NCBI GenBank assembly: GCA_034667225.1
Contig: JAXDKG010000026.1
Location: 62,001-126,000 of the forward strand
Origin: DATMER01 sp034667225
Lineage (GTDB): Bacteria; Acidobacteriota; Thermoanaerobaculia; Multivoradales; UBA5704
Direction: 5' to 3'
Length of the DNA: 64,000 nucleotides
In this document: in pieces, positions 43,526 to 51,754 of the stretch
How the letters are laid out: each line of letters begins with the position of its first letter
Position numbering within the stretch: the stretch's first letter is position 1
The notes under the pieces: generated by a model
Databases searched by the model: none
The model's input: only the letters and a program-made list of their open reading frames with translations
What the model was told of the DNA's origin: nothing
Position numbers and translations under genes: made by a program

Positions 43526-44082
43526 CAGTGGTTCGGCCGCTCCAGGATGCGCACCTGCTCGGTGTCATCGGTGGCGTGGAAGGAGACCTCGATGACCTCG
43601 TATTGGGAAGTCGGGACCATCTTGCCCACGAAGTCGGCCTGGATGGGCAGTTCCCGGTGCCCGCGGTCGACCAGCACCGCGAGTTGGACGGCCTTGGGGC
43701 GTCCGAAGTCGATGAGCTCGTCCAGGGCGGCGCGCACGGTGCGCCCCGTGTAGAGCACGTCGTCGCAGAGCACCACCACGATGTCGTCGATGGGCAGCGG
43801 GAGGTGGGTGCCCTTGACCTGCGGCTGGGCCGCAATGGTCGACAGGTCGTCGCGGTAGAGGGTGATGTCGAGGGCGCCGAGGGGGACCTTCTGCCCCTCC
43901 ATGCGCTCGATCTCGGCGGCGATGCGCTCGGCGAGCGGCACGCCGCGGGTGCGGATGCCGGCGAGCATCAGTCCGGCAACGCCGCCGTTGCGCTCGACGA
44001 TCTCGACCGCCATCCGCCGAATGATCCGAGCCATCTCTTGTGCGTCGAGGATCGTGCTCTTCGGCGTCAGGTTCTTGTGCAT
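43525..44082 (-). CDS. pyrR: Bifunctional PyrR regulator / uracil phosphoribosyltransferase
   Basis: 185 aa. The PRPP-binding loop is intact: DIVVVLCDDVLYTGRTVRAA at residues 100-119. GGVAGLMLAGIRTRGVPLAE and LGALDITLYRDDLST match PyrR. In Gram-positive bacteria it binds pyr mRNA to cause attenuation; here the space before the gene is too short for an attenuator, so uracil salvage or another regulatory mode is more likely. First gene of pyrRBC, divergent from the nucleotidyltransferase gene. Confidence 0.94.
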
Positions 44083-44110
44083 GTTTTAGGTGGCGCTCCA
44101 GGTCCGGGGG

Positions 44111-44140
44111 ATCGTATGGCCCGGGAGCCGCGGTTGTCAA
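44111..44140 (-). promoter_or_regulatory. Probable sigma70-type promoter of pyrRBC
   Basis: On the minus strand TTGACA (44140-44135), 18 bp, then TACGAT (44116-44111). The predicted start of transcription lies about 25-30 nt before the pyrR ATG, leaving no room for the usual PyrR-responsive leader. Confidence 0.5.
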
Positions 44141-44167
44141 TGAAGGGAGGCGTGCTACCCTCACGCC

Positions 44168-44803
44168 ATGGCACCTGCAGAGGCTCGACGGCTCAGTCCG
44201 GAGCAGGAGAACCAACTGTTCGCGGGTGCGGAGGAGGCGACCAGGTTCTTCATGGGTACATCCGATGTGCAGCATGCCTTGGAGAAGATCGCGCGGCTGC
44301 TGGACGAGGACGGCATCCCCTACGCCATCGTCGGGGCCATGGCGCTGAACGCCTACGGCTATCGCCGCCAGACCGTGGACGTGGACATCCTCCTGACGCC
44401 GGCAGGCCTCGACGAGTTCAGGGCGAAGCACCTGGGATTGGGCTATGTCCCGAAGTTTACGGGCAGCAAGAGCCTTCGCGACACGGAGAACGGAGTCCAG
44501 ATCGACGTGCTGTTGACCGGCGAGTATCCCGGCGACGGCCGTCCCAAGCCCGTCGTCTTTCCCGACCCTGCCGTTGCCGCCGTGCGCGGCGAGCGGGTCG
44601 CACTGCTCCCGCTGCTGACACTGATCGAGCTCAAGCTGGCGTCCGGGATCTCGGCGCCTCACCGGTTGAAGGATCTCGCGGACGTGCTCGAGCTCGTCCG
44701 CATCCTGGACCTGCCCGAAGAGACGGCGGAAAACCTCCATCCCTACGTCCGGGAGAAGTACCGGGAGATCTGGCAGGCAGCTCAGGGGGCCGAGCGGGAG
44801 TAG
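44168..44803 (+). CDS. Nucleotidyltransferase-fold protein (AbiEii/MNT-like)
   Basis: 211 aa from ATG 44168. The nucleotidyltransferase core is seen at residues 50-85: IPYAIVGAMALNAYGYRRQT then VDVDILLTPAGL; the paired acids are in DVDI, and a third in GVQIDVLLTGEYPG. The C-terminal helical part (IELKLASGISAPHRLKDLAD) resembles the substrate-binding part of MNT/HEPN and AbiEii-type proteins. It may be a toxin-type nucleotidyltransferase or a housekeeping relative; no antitoxin is adjacent unless the RHH gene 20 bp downstream serves both. Same strand as the next five genes. Confidence 0.78.
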   Translation: MAPAEARRLSPEQENQLFAGAEEATRFFMGTSDVQHALEKIARLLDEDGIPYAIVGAMALNAYGYRRQTVDVDILLTPAGLDEFRAKHLGLGYVPKFTGSKSLRDTENGVQIDVLLTGEYPGDGRPKPVVFPDPAVAAVRGERVALLPLLTLIELKLASGISAPHRLKDLADVLELVRILDLPEETAENLHPYVREKYREIWQAAQGAERE

Positions 44804-44823
44804 CTCTGGTAGGATCAATACCT

Positions 44824-45027
44824 ATGAAGACGCTCAAGCTCGAGGTTCCGGAACGGCTCGCCGAAGCGGTAGAGGGGCTCGTGCGAGAGGGTTGGTTCGC
44901 TGACGAGTCCGAGCTTGTCCGCCAAGCCTTGACCGAGTTCGTCCACCGCCACCGCTTCCAGCTCCAAGAGCAGTTTCAACAGGAAGACATCCGTTGGGCT
45001 CTGAACGTCAAGGATGCCCGACGCTAA
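44824..45027 (+). CDS. Ribbon-helix-helix-type antitoxin
   Basis: 67 aa from ATG 44824. Starts MKTLKLEVPERLAEAVEGLV, the beta strand and first helix of an RHH DNA-binding fold, then GWFADESELVRQALTEFVHR and a C-terminal tail that likely binds the toxin. Overlaps the PIN gene by 14 bp, typical of antitoxin-toxin pairs. Likely autorepressor and inhibitor of the PIN RNase. Confidence 0.8.
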   Translation: MKTLKLEVPERLAEAVEGLVREGWFADESELVRQALTEFVHRHRFQLQEQFQQEDIRWALNVKDARR

Positions 45028-45409
45028 ACGGATCGTCTCCGACACGGGCCCCATCCTGCACCTCCGGGAAGCCGGGACGCTCGATATCCTGCGGGCTGCG
45101 GGGCAGTCATTCATCCCCGCTGCCGTCGAGAATGAAATCACTGCGCTGGATGTCGCGTGGAGCCGTGACAGGCCGGAATGGATCGAGACCGTGCTCCTCC
45201 AACCCTTGTATCAGGGCCAGGCTTCCGATTGGATGAAAGCCGGCCTGCTCGATCCGGGTGAAGCTGAAGCTCTGGCGTTGGCCAATCAGCTACACGCCGA
45301 ATGGCTCCTGACCGACGACACGGCGGCTCGCCTCGTGGCTTCTCGCCTGGGGCTGGAGGCCCGAGTTTTGGATGAGGCTCGTGGCGCTCTGAGGCGGATC
45401 TTCTCGTAA
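45014..45409 (+). CDS. DUF3368 PIN-like toxin
   Basis: 131 aa. Begins IVSDTGPILHLREAGTLDIL, the usual DUF3368 opening with the first acidic residue in SDTGP; AVENEIT, DPGEAEALALANQ and LLTDDTAARLVASRLGLEAR supply the remaining acidic positions. Predicted RNase toxin. Paired with the RHH gene upstream, and its stop shares one base with the exosortase start (TAATG), so the toxin-antitoxin pair and exosortase genes form one transcription unit. Confidence 0.85.
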   Translation: MPDAKRIVSDTGPILHLREAGTLDILRAAGQSFIPAAVENEITALDVAWSRDRPEWIETVLLQPLYQGQASDWMKAGLLDPGEAEALALANQLHAEWLLTDDTAARLVASRLGLEARVLDEARGALRRIFS

Positions 45410-45966
45410 TGGCTAAAAAGCCACCCAGCGCGCCGACTCCGCCCGAGCTCCCCTTCTGGCAGCGGAACCGGCGGGAGCTGACGTTCCTGATCCTGTTCGC
45501 GGTGCTGCTCGGGGGGAGCTTCACCCTGGTCTCGGTGAACTGGGTCAACGACCATGTCATCGAGCCGTTCACCGGTGGGATCGCCCGGGTGAGCGGCGCG
45601 ACGCTGGACCTTCTGGGGCAAGACGTCCGCATGCAGGGGACGATCATCCGCGGCAGCCGGTTCGCCGTGAACATCCGCAACGGCTGCAACGGGGTCGAGG
45701 CCATGCTGATCTTCCTCGCGGCCGTGCTGGCCTTCCCTGCCCCGTGGCGGGCACGGCTCCTCGGGCTCGCGCTCGGCGCGGTGGCGATCCAGGCCGTGAA
45801 TCTGGTGCGCGTCGTCGCCCTCTATCTGACCGGGGCCTACTTCCCCACTTGGTTCGACGCCTCACACACCGTGGTCTGGCAGTCGATCGTGATCCTGTTC
45901 AGCGTGCTGCTCTGGATCCTCTGGGCAAACCGGCTGGGAGCCCCTCGCGAGCCCGCCCCCCGATGA
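45409..45966 (+). CDS. xrtH: Exosortase H
   Basis: 185 aa membrane transpeptidase-like protein. The catalytic triad of exosortases is visible: Cys93 in NIRNGCNGVEAM, Arg134 in QAVNLVRVVALYL, His153 in FDASHTVVWQ. Five to six helices: 24-41, 96-112, 116-140, 155-172. Length and spacing match the short XrtH subfamily, which has a dedicated partner protein as here. It should cut C-terminal sorting tails of exported proteins; no protein with a recognisable PEP-CTERM-like tail is in this window, so substrates lie elsewhere. Confidence 0.87.
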   Translation: MAKKPPSAPTPPELPFWQRNRRELTFLILFAVLLGGSFTLVSVNWVNDHVIEPFTGGIARVSGATLDLLGQDVRMQGTIIRGSRFAVNIRNGCNGVEAMLIFLAAVLAFPAPWRARLLGLALGAVAIQAVNLVRVVALYLTGAYFPTWFDASHTVVWQSIVILFSVLLWILWANRLGAPREPAPR

Positions 45967-46541
45967 CCCGGATGAGCTGGGCCGGACGGCTGGTCCGCAA
46001 CGTCCTGCTCTGGACGATCCCCGCCTGGGCTGCCTGGGCGCTGCTCACCCCCGTCTACAACCGGTTCCTGGTGGTGGCAGCCGAGAACCTTCTGCAGATC
46101 TCGGAGAGCCCGAACGTGACCGACCTTCACCTGCGGGGGAGGCACGACGCCTATGTTCAGCGCCGTGACTTTCCTCACGCGAAGAGCCTGGTCCACGCAT
46201 TCCGGATGACCGACCTGCACTTCCACCTGGTGCTGCTCGGAGCCCTCTTCCTGGGGGTGCCGGACGTCTCCTGGAAGAAAAAACTGGAGAACCTGGGCTG
46301 GGCCGTGCTGGTGACGGTCTTCTTCGACCTCTTCCTCTGCTTCTTCGTGGTCAAGGCGGCTTACGCGACGAAGCTCGGCGCCTGGAGCCTCACGCACTAC
46401 GGTCCCTTCGCCCGCAACACTTACGGACTCGTCCGGCACCTGCTCGACCTGCCGTTCAAGCTCGGCCTGCCGCTACTCCTGTGGTCAGGGTTCTACCTGG
46501 GCCGGATGATGGAGGAGATCCGGCCGGCACGGACGCCCTGA
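45963..46541 (+). CDS. Exosortase H-associated membrane protein
   Basis: 192 aa from ATG 45963, overlapping the xrtH stop by ATGA. Helices at 8-32 (LVRNVLLWTIPAWAAWALL), 85-105 (HLVLLGALFLGVP), 115-140 (LGWAVLVTVFFDLFLCFFVV) and 165-182. The region between helix 1 and 2 is a luminal domain of about 50 residues. Partners of this size follow xrtH in several genomes; the function is unknown. Last gene of the operon; convergent with kmo across the 21-bp array. Confidence 0.78.
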   Translation: MTRMSWAGRLVRNVLLWTIPAWAAWALLTPVYNRFLVVAAENLLQISESPNVTDLHLRGRHDAYVQRRDFPHAKSLVHAFRMTDLHFHLVLLGALFLGVPDVSWKKKLENLGWAVLVTVFFDLFLCFFVVKAAYATKLGAWSLTHYGPFARNTYGLVRHLLDLPFKLGLPLLLWSGFYLGRMMEEIRPARTP

Positions 46542-46550
46542 ACGGGCGCC

Positions 46551-46740
46551 CTAGCGAAAGAGAAGCACTATGACCTGAGCTGTATACAGGACCAGGTAAA
46601 CGGCCTCGGCCACCTCGCCCCCCCAGGTCCGGTTGGCGTTCGCGTAGTCGAGCAACTCCCGCATGAACGCATAGGCGTCTCGCCCAGCAACCTCGATTGT
46701 CGACGAGACGCCGATTGCTCCCGAGATGCCGGCGGGACGC
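46551..46740 (-). pseudogene. Truncated C-terminal gene fragment
   Basis: A minus frame encodes TIEVAGRDAYAFMRELLDYA NANRTWGGEVAEAVYLVLYT AQVIVLLFR and a TAG at 46551-46553. It looks like the helical tail of a real protein, but has no start: upstream it runs into a GCCGGCGGGACGCCGGC repeat and then the 21-bp array. I read it as debris of a gene cut by repeat insertion. Low certainty. Confidence 0.3.
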
Positions 46741-46750
46741 CGGCGCTCCC
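46724..46750. repeat. GCCGGCGGGACGCCGGC palindromic dispersed repeat
   Basis: GATGCCGGCGGGACGCCGGC followed by GCTCCC is a short palindrome of a type found scattered in GC-rich genomes. A second palindrome, GGTCCGGCTGCGCCGGAC, follows at 46755-46772. Both lie just left of the 21-bp array. Confidence 0.5.
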
Positions 46751-46796
46751 AGGGGTCCGGCTGCGCCGGACATTCGCATCTCCGACAACAGTTGAT

Positions 46797-47489
46797 CGGT
46801 AGGCGGAGACCCTTGCGGTGGCCGGGGAAAAACCTTCCCGGACGACCCGGAGATCTTCCGCGGGAGCGGGAGAACCCTCCGGGCGACCTGGAGAAGCAGC
46901 CGCGAGAGCCGGAAAGCTCTCCGGCTCATCCAGTGAACCTTCCGAGAGACCGGGAGAACCTTCCGGACGGTGACGAAAGCTTTCCCGGCGACCAGGCAAC
47001 CTTTCCGGATGATCGCGGAAGCTTTCCCGGCAAGCGGGAAAGGTTTCCGGACGATTGGGAGAGCTTTCCGCGTGCCGCGGAGACCTTTCCGGACGATGCG
47101 GAAGACCTTCCGGATGGTCGGGAAGACCTTCCGGACGATCCGGAAAGCTTTCCCCACCGTCCGGAGACCCTTCCGGATGATCCGGAAGCCTTTCCGGAAC
47201 GTCCGGAAGCCCATCCGAACCGTCCGGAAGGTTCTCCGGACCGTCCGGAAGCCTTTCCGGATCATCCGGAAACCTTTCCGGACCGTTCGGAAGACATTCC
47301 GGATGACCCGGAAGCCTTTCCCCACCGTCCGGAAAGCTTTCCCCACCGTCCGGAGATCTCTCCTGATCGTCCGGAAAGGTCTCCCGCTCTGCCGGAAGGC
47401 TTGCCGGACCGTCCGGATGGCTTGCCCGGTCGCGCGGAGGAGTCACCTGGTCGCCGGGCAAGCTGTCGGGATTGCCTGGAAGGATGTCG
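46797..47489. repeat. 21-bp-period tandem array 3 (33 units)
   Basis: Thirty-three steps of exactly 21 bp with no indel. The best-conserved units (47150-47340) read GGACCGTCCGGAAGCCTTTCC; TTCCGGA-CCG-TCCGGAA inside them is a palindrome. Units to the left drift strongly but keep step. The last unit ends on the base directly before the kmo stop codon (47490-47492, read on the minus strand). It fills the space between the convergent exosortase and kmo genes. Open frames exist on both strands (FPDRPEA-type repeats on plus, RKAFRTV-type and PDGPERL-type on minus). Near-palindromic units explain why both strands look alike, so none is called as a gene. Confidence 0.9.
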
Positions 47490-48872
47490 CTAGACCGCGG
47501 TTCCCGAAGCCTCCATCGGCTCCGCCTGCGGAGGCACGGACAGCATGAAGGCGTCCACCATCTCCCGGACCTCGGGGCTGCCGAGCTTCTCGCGGACGTT
47601 CGGGACCGCCAGGAGCTGATCCACCAGGGTGCGCTGTTCGCGGTCCTGGCGCATGGCCTCGGCGTAGGGCACGTTGGTGAACGAGATCAGGGAGTAGAGC
47701 GGCGCGTAGCGGTCCGGGTAGAGGTCGTTGACCCAGCGCTCCAGCTCCTTGCGCAGCAGGAAGTCGGAGCTGCCCACGAAGTCGCGCAGCTCGTGGAAGT
47801 GCTCCAGTGCCAGGTCGGCGATGGCATCCGCGTTCGGCTTGCGGCTCGCCTCGAAGTCCCGGAGCGTCCGGCCCCAGTCGCCGCCCGCGGCCTGCAGGCA
47901 GTCATACAGGACCGAGCAGTCTTCGAACCCGCAGTTCGCCCCCTGCCCGTAGGAGGGGACGATGGCGTGCGCAGCGTCGCCGATCAGGGCCACCTTCTCG
48001 TCATGGACCCAGGGCGCGCAGCGGACCGTGATCATCTTGCTCTCGGGCCGGCCGAAGTAGTCCTCGATCAGGTTCGGGACGTAGGGCAGCGCGTCCGGGA
48101 ATGAGCGGCGGAAGAGCTCCAGGAGGGCTTCCGGCGTCCGGATCGACGAGAACGAGGGCTCCCCCTCGAAGGGCATGTGGAGCGCGAAGGTAAAGGTGTG
48201 GTCGCGGTTCGGGAAGCCGATCAGCATGTAGTGGCGCCTCGGCCAGATGTGGATTCCCGCCGGGAGCGCCCAGTCGCCGGAGGCCGCGGGCGGCACCGAG
48301 ATCTCCTTGTAAGCCTGCTCGAAGAACTCCTGCCGCTGGCGGAAGCCCGGGACGAGCTGCATCGCCGCCCGCACCCTGGAGTTCGCCCCATCGGCGCCGA
48401 ACACCCGGTCCGCCTGGAAACGGGTGACCTCGTTGGTGCGCAGGCTCTGGAAGGTGACCGCGGGAGTCTCCAGGTCGACCTCCAGGCACTTCTCCTCGAA
48501 ATGGACGTGGATCCCCCTCTGCGCCAGGGCCATGTCGATCAGTACGTCGTTGAGCTCGTTGCGGGCCACCGAGTGAATGGCTTCGCGCCGGTTGCCATAC
48601 GGCTGGTAGTCGACCGTGCCGTCCACCGAATGGATGTAGCGGCCATGGCAGGGGACCGAGATCTCGCGCACCCGGTCGCCGGCGCCGACGCGGTCCAGTG
48701 CGGCGAAGCCGCGCTCGCAGATTGTCAGGTTGATCGACCGGCCCGAGGAGCGGCGCCCCCGGCGCGGGTCCGACTGGCGGTCGAAGAGATGGACGTCGAA
48801 GCCCTCGCGGGCAAGAAAGTTCGAAAGCAGGGTACCGACAAGGCCGGCACCGACGACACAGACCCTTTCCAC
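47490..48872 (-). CDS. kmo: Kynurenine 3-monooxygenase (FAD-dependent)
   Basis: 460 aa from GTG 48872, with GGGGGAGG seven bases upstream. FAD motifs of class A flavoprotein monooxygenases: VCVVGAGLVGTLLSNFLARE at residues 4-23, the DG-type motif FGADGANSRVRAAM near 167, and GDAAHAIVPSYGQGANCGFE near 310. SSGRSINLTICERG and the long C-terminal helices fit Kmo more closely than generic hydroxylases. Reaction: kynurenine + NADPH + O2 to 3-hydroxykynurenine, in tryptophan breakdown or NAD synthesis. No other kynurenine genes in the window. It follows the GT39-like gene by 57 bp. Confidence 0.87.
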   Translation of the reverse strand: MERVCVVGAGLVGTLLSNFLAREGFDVHLFDRQSDPRRGRRSSGRSINLTICERGFAALDRVGAGDRVREISVPCHGRYIHSVDGTVDYQPYGNRREAIHSVARNELNDVLIDMALAQRGIHVHFEEKCLEVDLETPAVTFQSLRTNEVTRFQADRVFGADGANSRVRAAMQLVPGFRQRQEFFEQAYKEISVPPAASGDWALPAGIHIWPRRHYMLIGFPNRDHTFTFALHMPFEGEPSFSSIRTPEALLELFRRSFPDALPYVPNLIEDYFGRPESKMITVRCAPWVHDEKVALIGDAAHAIVPSYGQGANCGFEDCSVLYDCLQAAGGDWGRTLRDFEASRKPNADAIADLALEHFHELRDFVGSSDFLLRKELERWVNDLYPDRYAPLYSLISFTNVPYAEAMRQDREQRTLVDQLLAVPNVREKLGSPEVREMVDAFMLSVPPQAEPMEASGTAV

Positions 48873-48929
48873 GTTGCAGCCTCCCCCAGAATAGATGACA
48901 TGAGATGGCCGGCTTGTTCCCGGCTTCCT

Positions 48930-50693
48930 CTAGAGTGCCGGGAGCCTGCCCAAAGAGTGACAGAATTCTCGAAGGAGATAGATGTCAGCCCATCGATCCG
49001 AGTAGATCCTGCGAAAGCACCGGCTCCACTCCGGCCCTTGGGGGAGGCGAATGCCTTTCCCGCGCACGATCAGGAGGTAGTCCGCGTCCATCTCCCGCAG
49101 GCGGCGATGGAACAGCTCCGGGTCTCTCAGCGCTGGGAGGACCCGGAAGTAGCTTGCCGGACCGTTCCAATCCCCCAGCAGGGTCCCGTCGGCGTGGTAG
49201 ACCAGGTTCTCGGCGTAGATCCCGTAGGCGACGTAATCCTTTCCCCGCAGCCCGTCGAGGTGTTGGACGGCGGCGTAGGCCGGCAGCTCCTTGCGCAAGT
49301 AGGCTTCGCGCTCCGCCGGGCTCACCGGCAGCGGCCCCTCGCGGTGAATCCCGTAGAGGCTATAGATCCAGCCCGGCAGGAGAAGGATGGCGACGACGGC
49401 CGGAATCCTCCACGAGCCGAGGCGCCACCCCCCCAGGCTCGCCCCCAGCGCCAGGCTGACCAGTGGGAGGACGATCGCCAGATACCGGGAGTCCGGCGGC
49501 AGGAGGTGGAACAGCAGGGAGTAAGCCAGGGCCATCCCGAGCAGCCACCGAATTTTCGGGATACGAATGAATCCGAAGACGAGCAGAGGGGACGCCAGCA
49601 GGTAGGCCGGCGAGTACGGCGGCTGCCAGCCCACGGACCTGCGGTCGAACAGCACTGTCCAGGGGATGCGGAGGTACTCGATCACGCGCACCTCCAGGGT
49701 TCGGGACGGCGCCGCCTGCGGGTCCCACAAGCCCGATCCGAAGACCTCGGGAAAGAAGGGGAACAGGGGGTTCCCCGTGTAGGAGAGGATGCGGCCATAG
49801 GTGGGCGCGAGCACCGCTAGAGCCACGGCGGAGGCGATCGCCAGGTCGCGCCACCGGCGCTCGCGCACGACGGACGGCAGGGCGGCGAGGAATACGGCCC
49901 CGACGAAGAACAGCCCCAGGTACTTGACGCCCGAGGCCGAGCCTGCGAAGAGCGCGGCGAGCACGAGCCAGGCGGTTCTACCAGACTCGCGCCAGCGCTC
50001 CAGGGTGTACAGAGACGCGGTGATGAACAGGGTCAGAAGCGGTTCCACGTAGCCCGTGCCCGAGAGGTGGACCACGATCGGATTGCCCAGGAAGGCGGCG
50101 GCGGCAAGCCACCCAGCCGCCGGAGAGAAGGATCTCCGGCCCCACTCGATCAGCAGGGCGGCGGCGGCGAGCGTCGACACGAATTGGATCAGGTGGGTGG
50201 AGACGTCGTCGGCCAGGAGCAGCATGCCCGCGAAGAGGAGCTCGTTGAGCGATGGGAACACGGGCACGCGCAGATCCGGCAGGAATGGGACCGACCTGGT
50301 GGCGGCAAAGGCCCGGGCGATGGGCAGGTGATAGAGGGTCTCATCAAAGACGGTGGGCGGATAGAGCGCAAGGACGAAGACGGGAGCCACCGCCACAAGC
50401 ATGCCGAGCGCGGTCCGCCAGCTCCTATGGATTCTGACCTCTCGCCAGACCGGGATGCCCAGCAGGTGGATCGCGGCGATGAGGACGATCAGCGAGCTCC
50501 GGGTCAAAAGCCCCAGGGCGGCGAGCGCGAACGCGGCATGGGCCAGGAGGGAGAGCCCCAGAGCCGTCGGGACGGCGAGCCGCTCCAAGCCCTCCATGAC
50601 GATCCACCGCCGGGTGGCCAGGCGCCCGGCTACCCAAGCCGTGACGGCCAGCAGGGCGAGCACCAGCAGATGGAGAGCGAGGAACGTAATCAA
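48930..50693 (-). CDS. Polytopic GT39/GT-C-type glycosyltransferase
   Basis: 587 aa with about twelve membrane helices and a luminal C-terminal domain from about 455. After helix 3 the sequence PPTVFDETLYHLPIARAFAA carries the acidic pair (DE) of GT-C enzymes that use polyprenyl-phosphate sugars. Start at TTG 50693 is uncertain since no good ribosome site precedes it. It begins 11 bp after the M14 peptidase stop, so the two share a transcript with kmo behind them. Substrates unknown. Confidence 0.78.
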   Translation of the reverse strand: MITFLALHLLVLALLAVTAWVAGRLATRRWIVMEGLERLAVPTALGLSLLAHAAFALAALGLLTRSSLIVLIAAIHLLGIPVWREVRIHRSWRTALGMLVAVAPVFVLALYPPTVFDETLYHLPIARAFAATRSVPFLPDLRVPVFPSLNELLFAGMLLLADDVSTHLIQFVSTLAAAALLIEWGRRSFSPAAGWLAAAAFLGNPIVVHLSGTGYVEPLLTLFITASLYTLERWRESGRTAWLVLAALFAGSASGVKYLGLFFVGAVFLAALPSVVRERRWRDLAIASAVALAVLAPTYGRILSYTGNPLFPFFPEVFGSGLWDPQAAPSRTLEVRVIEYLRIPWTVLFDRRSVGWQPPYSPAYLLASPLLVFGFIRIPKIRWLLGMALAYSLLFHLLPPDSRYLAIVLPLVSLALGASLGGWRLGSWRIPAVVAILLLPGWIYSLYGIHREGPLPVSPAEREAYLRKELPAYAAVQHLDGLRGKDYVAYGIYAENLVYHADGTLLGDWNGPASYFRVLPALRDPELFHRRLREMDADYLLIVRGKGIRLPQGPEWSRCFRRIYSDRWADIYLLREFCHSLGRLPAL

Positions 50694-50704
50694 GTTCTGC
50701 GATG

Positions 50705-51673
50705 CTACACGGCCTGAAGGGCCTCATCCAGGAAAGCGAGCTGCAGGCGCATCTGGTCCCGGATGGGCATGCCGCGGACTCCCGCCTGCACACCTCCGGA
50801 AAGGGCTACCTGCTCCAGCCAGTCGCGGAAGATCGGATCGTCCGGACGGCCGGTGTCTCCCTCGGGGAGGGGACGCAGGAAGAGCGGCATCTCCGAGACG
50901 AAGGTGAAGGGGTCTCCTCCCAGGGAACGGACATACTCCATGGAGCTGGGCCGGAACTTCGCCGCGGTCGCCGGGTCTCCCCTCTCCTCGAACCAGGCGA
51001 TCATGGAGCGCGAGTCGGGACGGGTCGAGAACCCCTCGTCGATCCGCCGGAAACCCTTCTCTCCCCCGCGGTCCACGTCGAACAGGCCGTAGCCCAGGGC
51101 GCTCACCCGCTCCCGCAGCGAGCGGCGCAGGTCCGCGGTCCGATCGACCCAGGCCGGCTCGATCAGGAACCAGGGTCCGGGGGCGAAGGCGATGCTGTGG
51201 AAGCTGCCGTGCAGGACGAACGGAGCCCCTCCGGCCAGGAAGGCGGCCACGGCCCGGTTCTCGGGGCGCGCGCCGTCGTCCTCAGGTCCGCGGGGGAAGC
51301 CGAACTCCATGTCGTCGCCCGGCTTCTCCCGCATCGCGTGCCTCAGAAAGAGGCCGAGATCGAAGATCCCCGCCTGAAAACCGGGCTCGCTCCAGGCCGC
51401 GTTCCGGGCCTCGCCGTCCGGATTGACGTGCGGGACGATGTACCAGGTGTAGCGCGTGTCCGGACGGGAGGAGAGATAGCTGACGAGCCGGCGGAGCATG
51501 GCCGGCCCCACCGGCTCGTCGGGATGGCATCCGCCAATCAGGCTGACGTGGCGGGGCCCCGAGCCCAGCACCGCGCCGAGAACCTCGCGCCCCTCCCGCG
51601 AACGGCCGATGGGCCGCAGGGGCTGCAGGGGAGATCGCGCTTCGGAATCCAGGATCTCTTCAGCGGGCAGCAT
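50705..51673 (-). CDS. M14-family zinc carboxypeptidase-like protein
   Basis: 322 aa, ATG 51673. The zinc site begins with SLIGGCHPDEPVGPAMLRRL (HxxE, residues about 50), then a Arg/Asn region IVPHVNPDGEARNA typical of M14, and the third ligand in FVLHGSFHSIAFAPGPWFLI near 155. A catalytic Glu is expected in a C-terminal strand, perhaps SRSMIAWFEERGD. The family removes C-terminal amino acids or acts on succinyl- or peptidoglycan-type amides. No signal peptide is evident, so it is likely cytoplasmic. Confidence 0.78.
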   Translation of the reverse strand: MLPAEEILDSEARSPLQPLRPIGRSREGREVLGAVLGSGPRHVSLIGGCHPDEPVGPAMLRRLVSYLSSRPDTRYTWYIVPHVNPDGEARNAAWSEPGFQAGIFDLGLFLRHAMREKPGDDMEFGFPRGPEDDGARPENRAVAAFLAGGAPFVLHGSFHSIAFAPGPWFLIEPAWVDRTADLRRSLRERVSALGYGLFDVDRGGEKGFRRIDEGFSTRPDSRSMIAWFEERGDPATAAKFRPSSMEYVRSLGGDPFTFVSEMPLFLRPLPEGDTGRPDDPIFRDWLEQVALSGGVQAGVRGMPIRDQMRLQLAFLDEALQAV

Positions 51674-51754
51674 TCAGGAGAGAATACCTTCTCCCCCTGC
51701 CCGGAACACCCCGGTTTGCGATAGGGTACGCGTGAACCTTACGGAGGCAACCCC

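Noticed and set aside
46797..47489. CRISPR array
   Set aside because: Period 21 bp is too short, there is no constant repeat alternating with unique spacers, and no cas gene is present.
46456..47493. Long frames on both strands through the 46.8-47.5 kb repeats (heptad proteins)
   Set aside because: A 21-bp period keeps any stop-free unit open in all copies, on both strands, and the unit is near-palindromic, so frame length is not evidence of coding. No start with a ribosome site and no clear codon bias.
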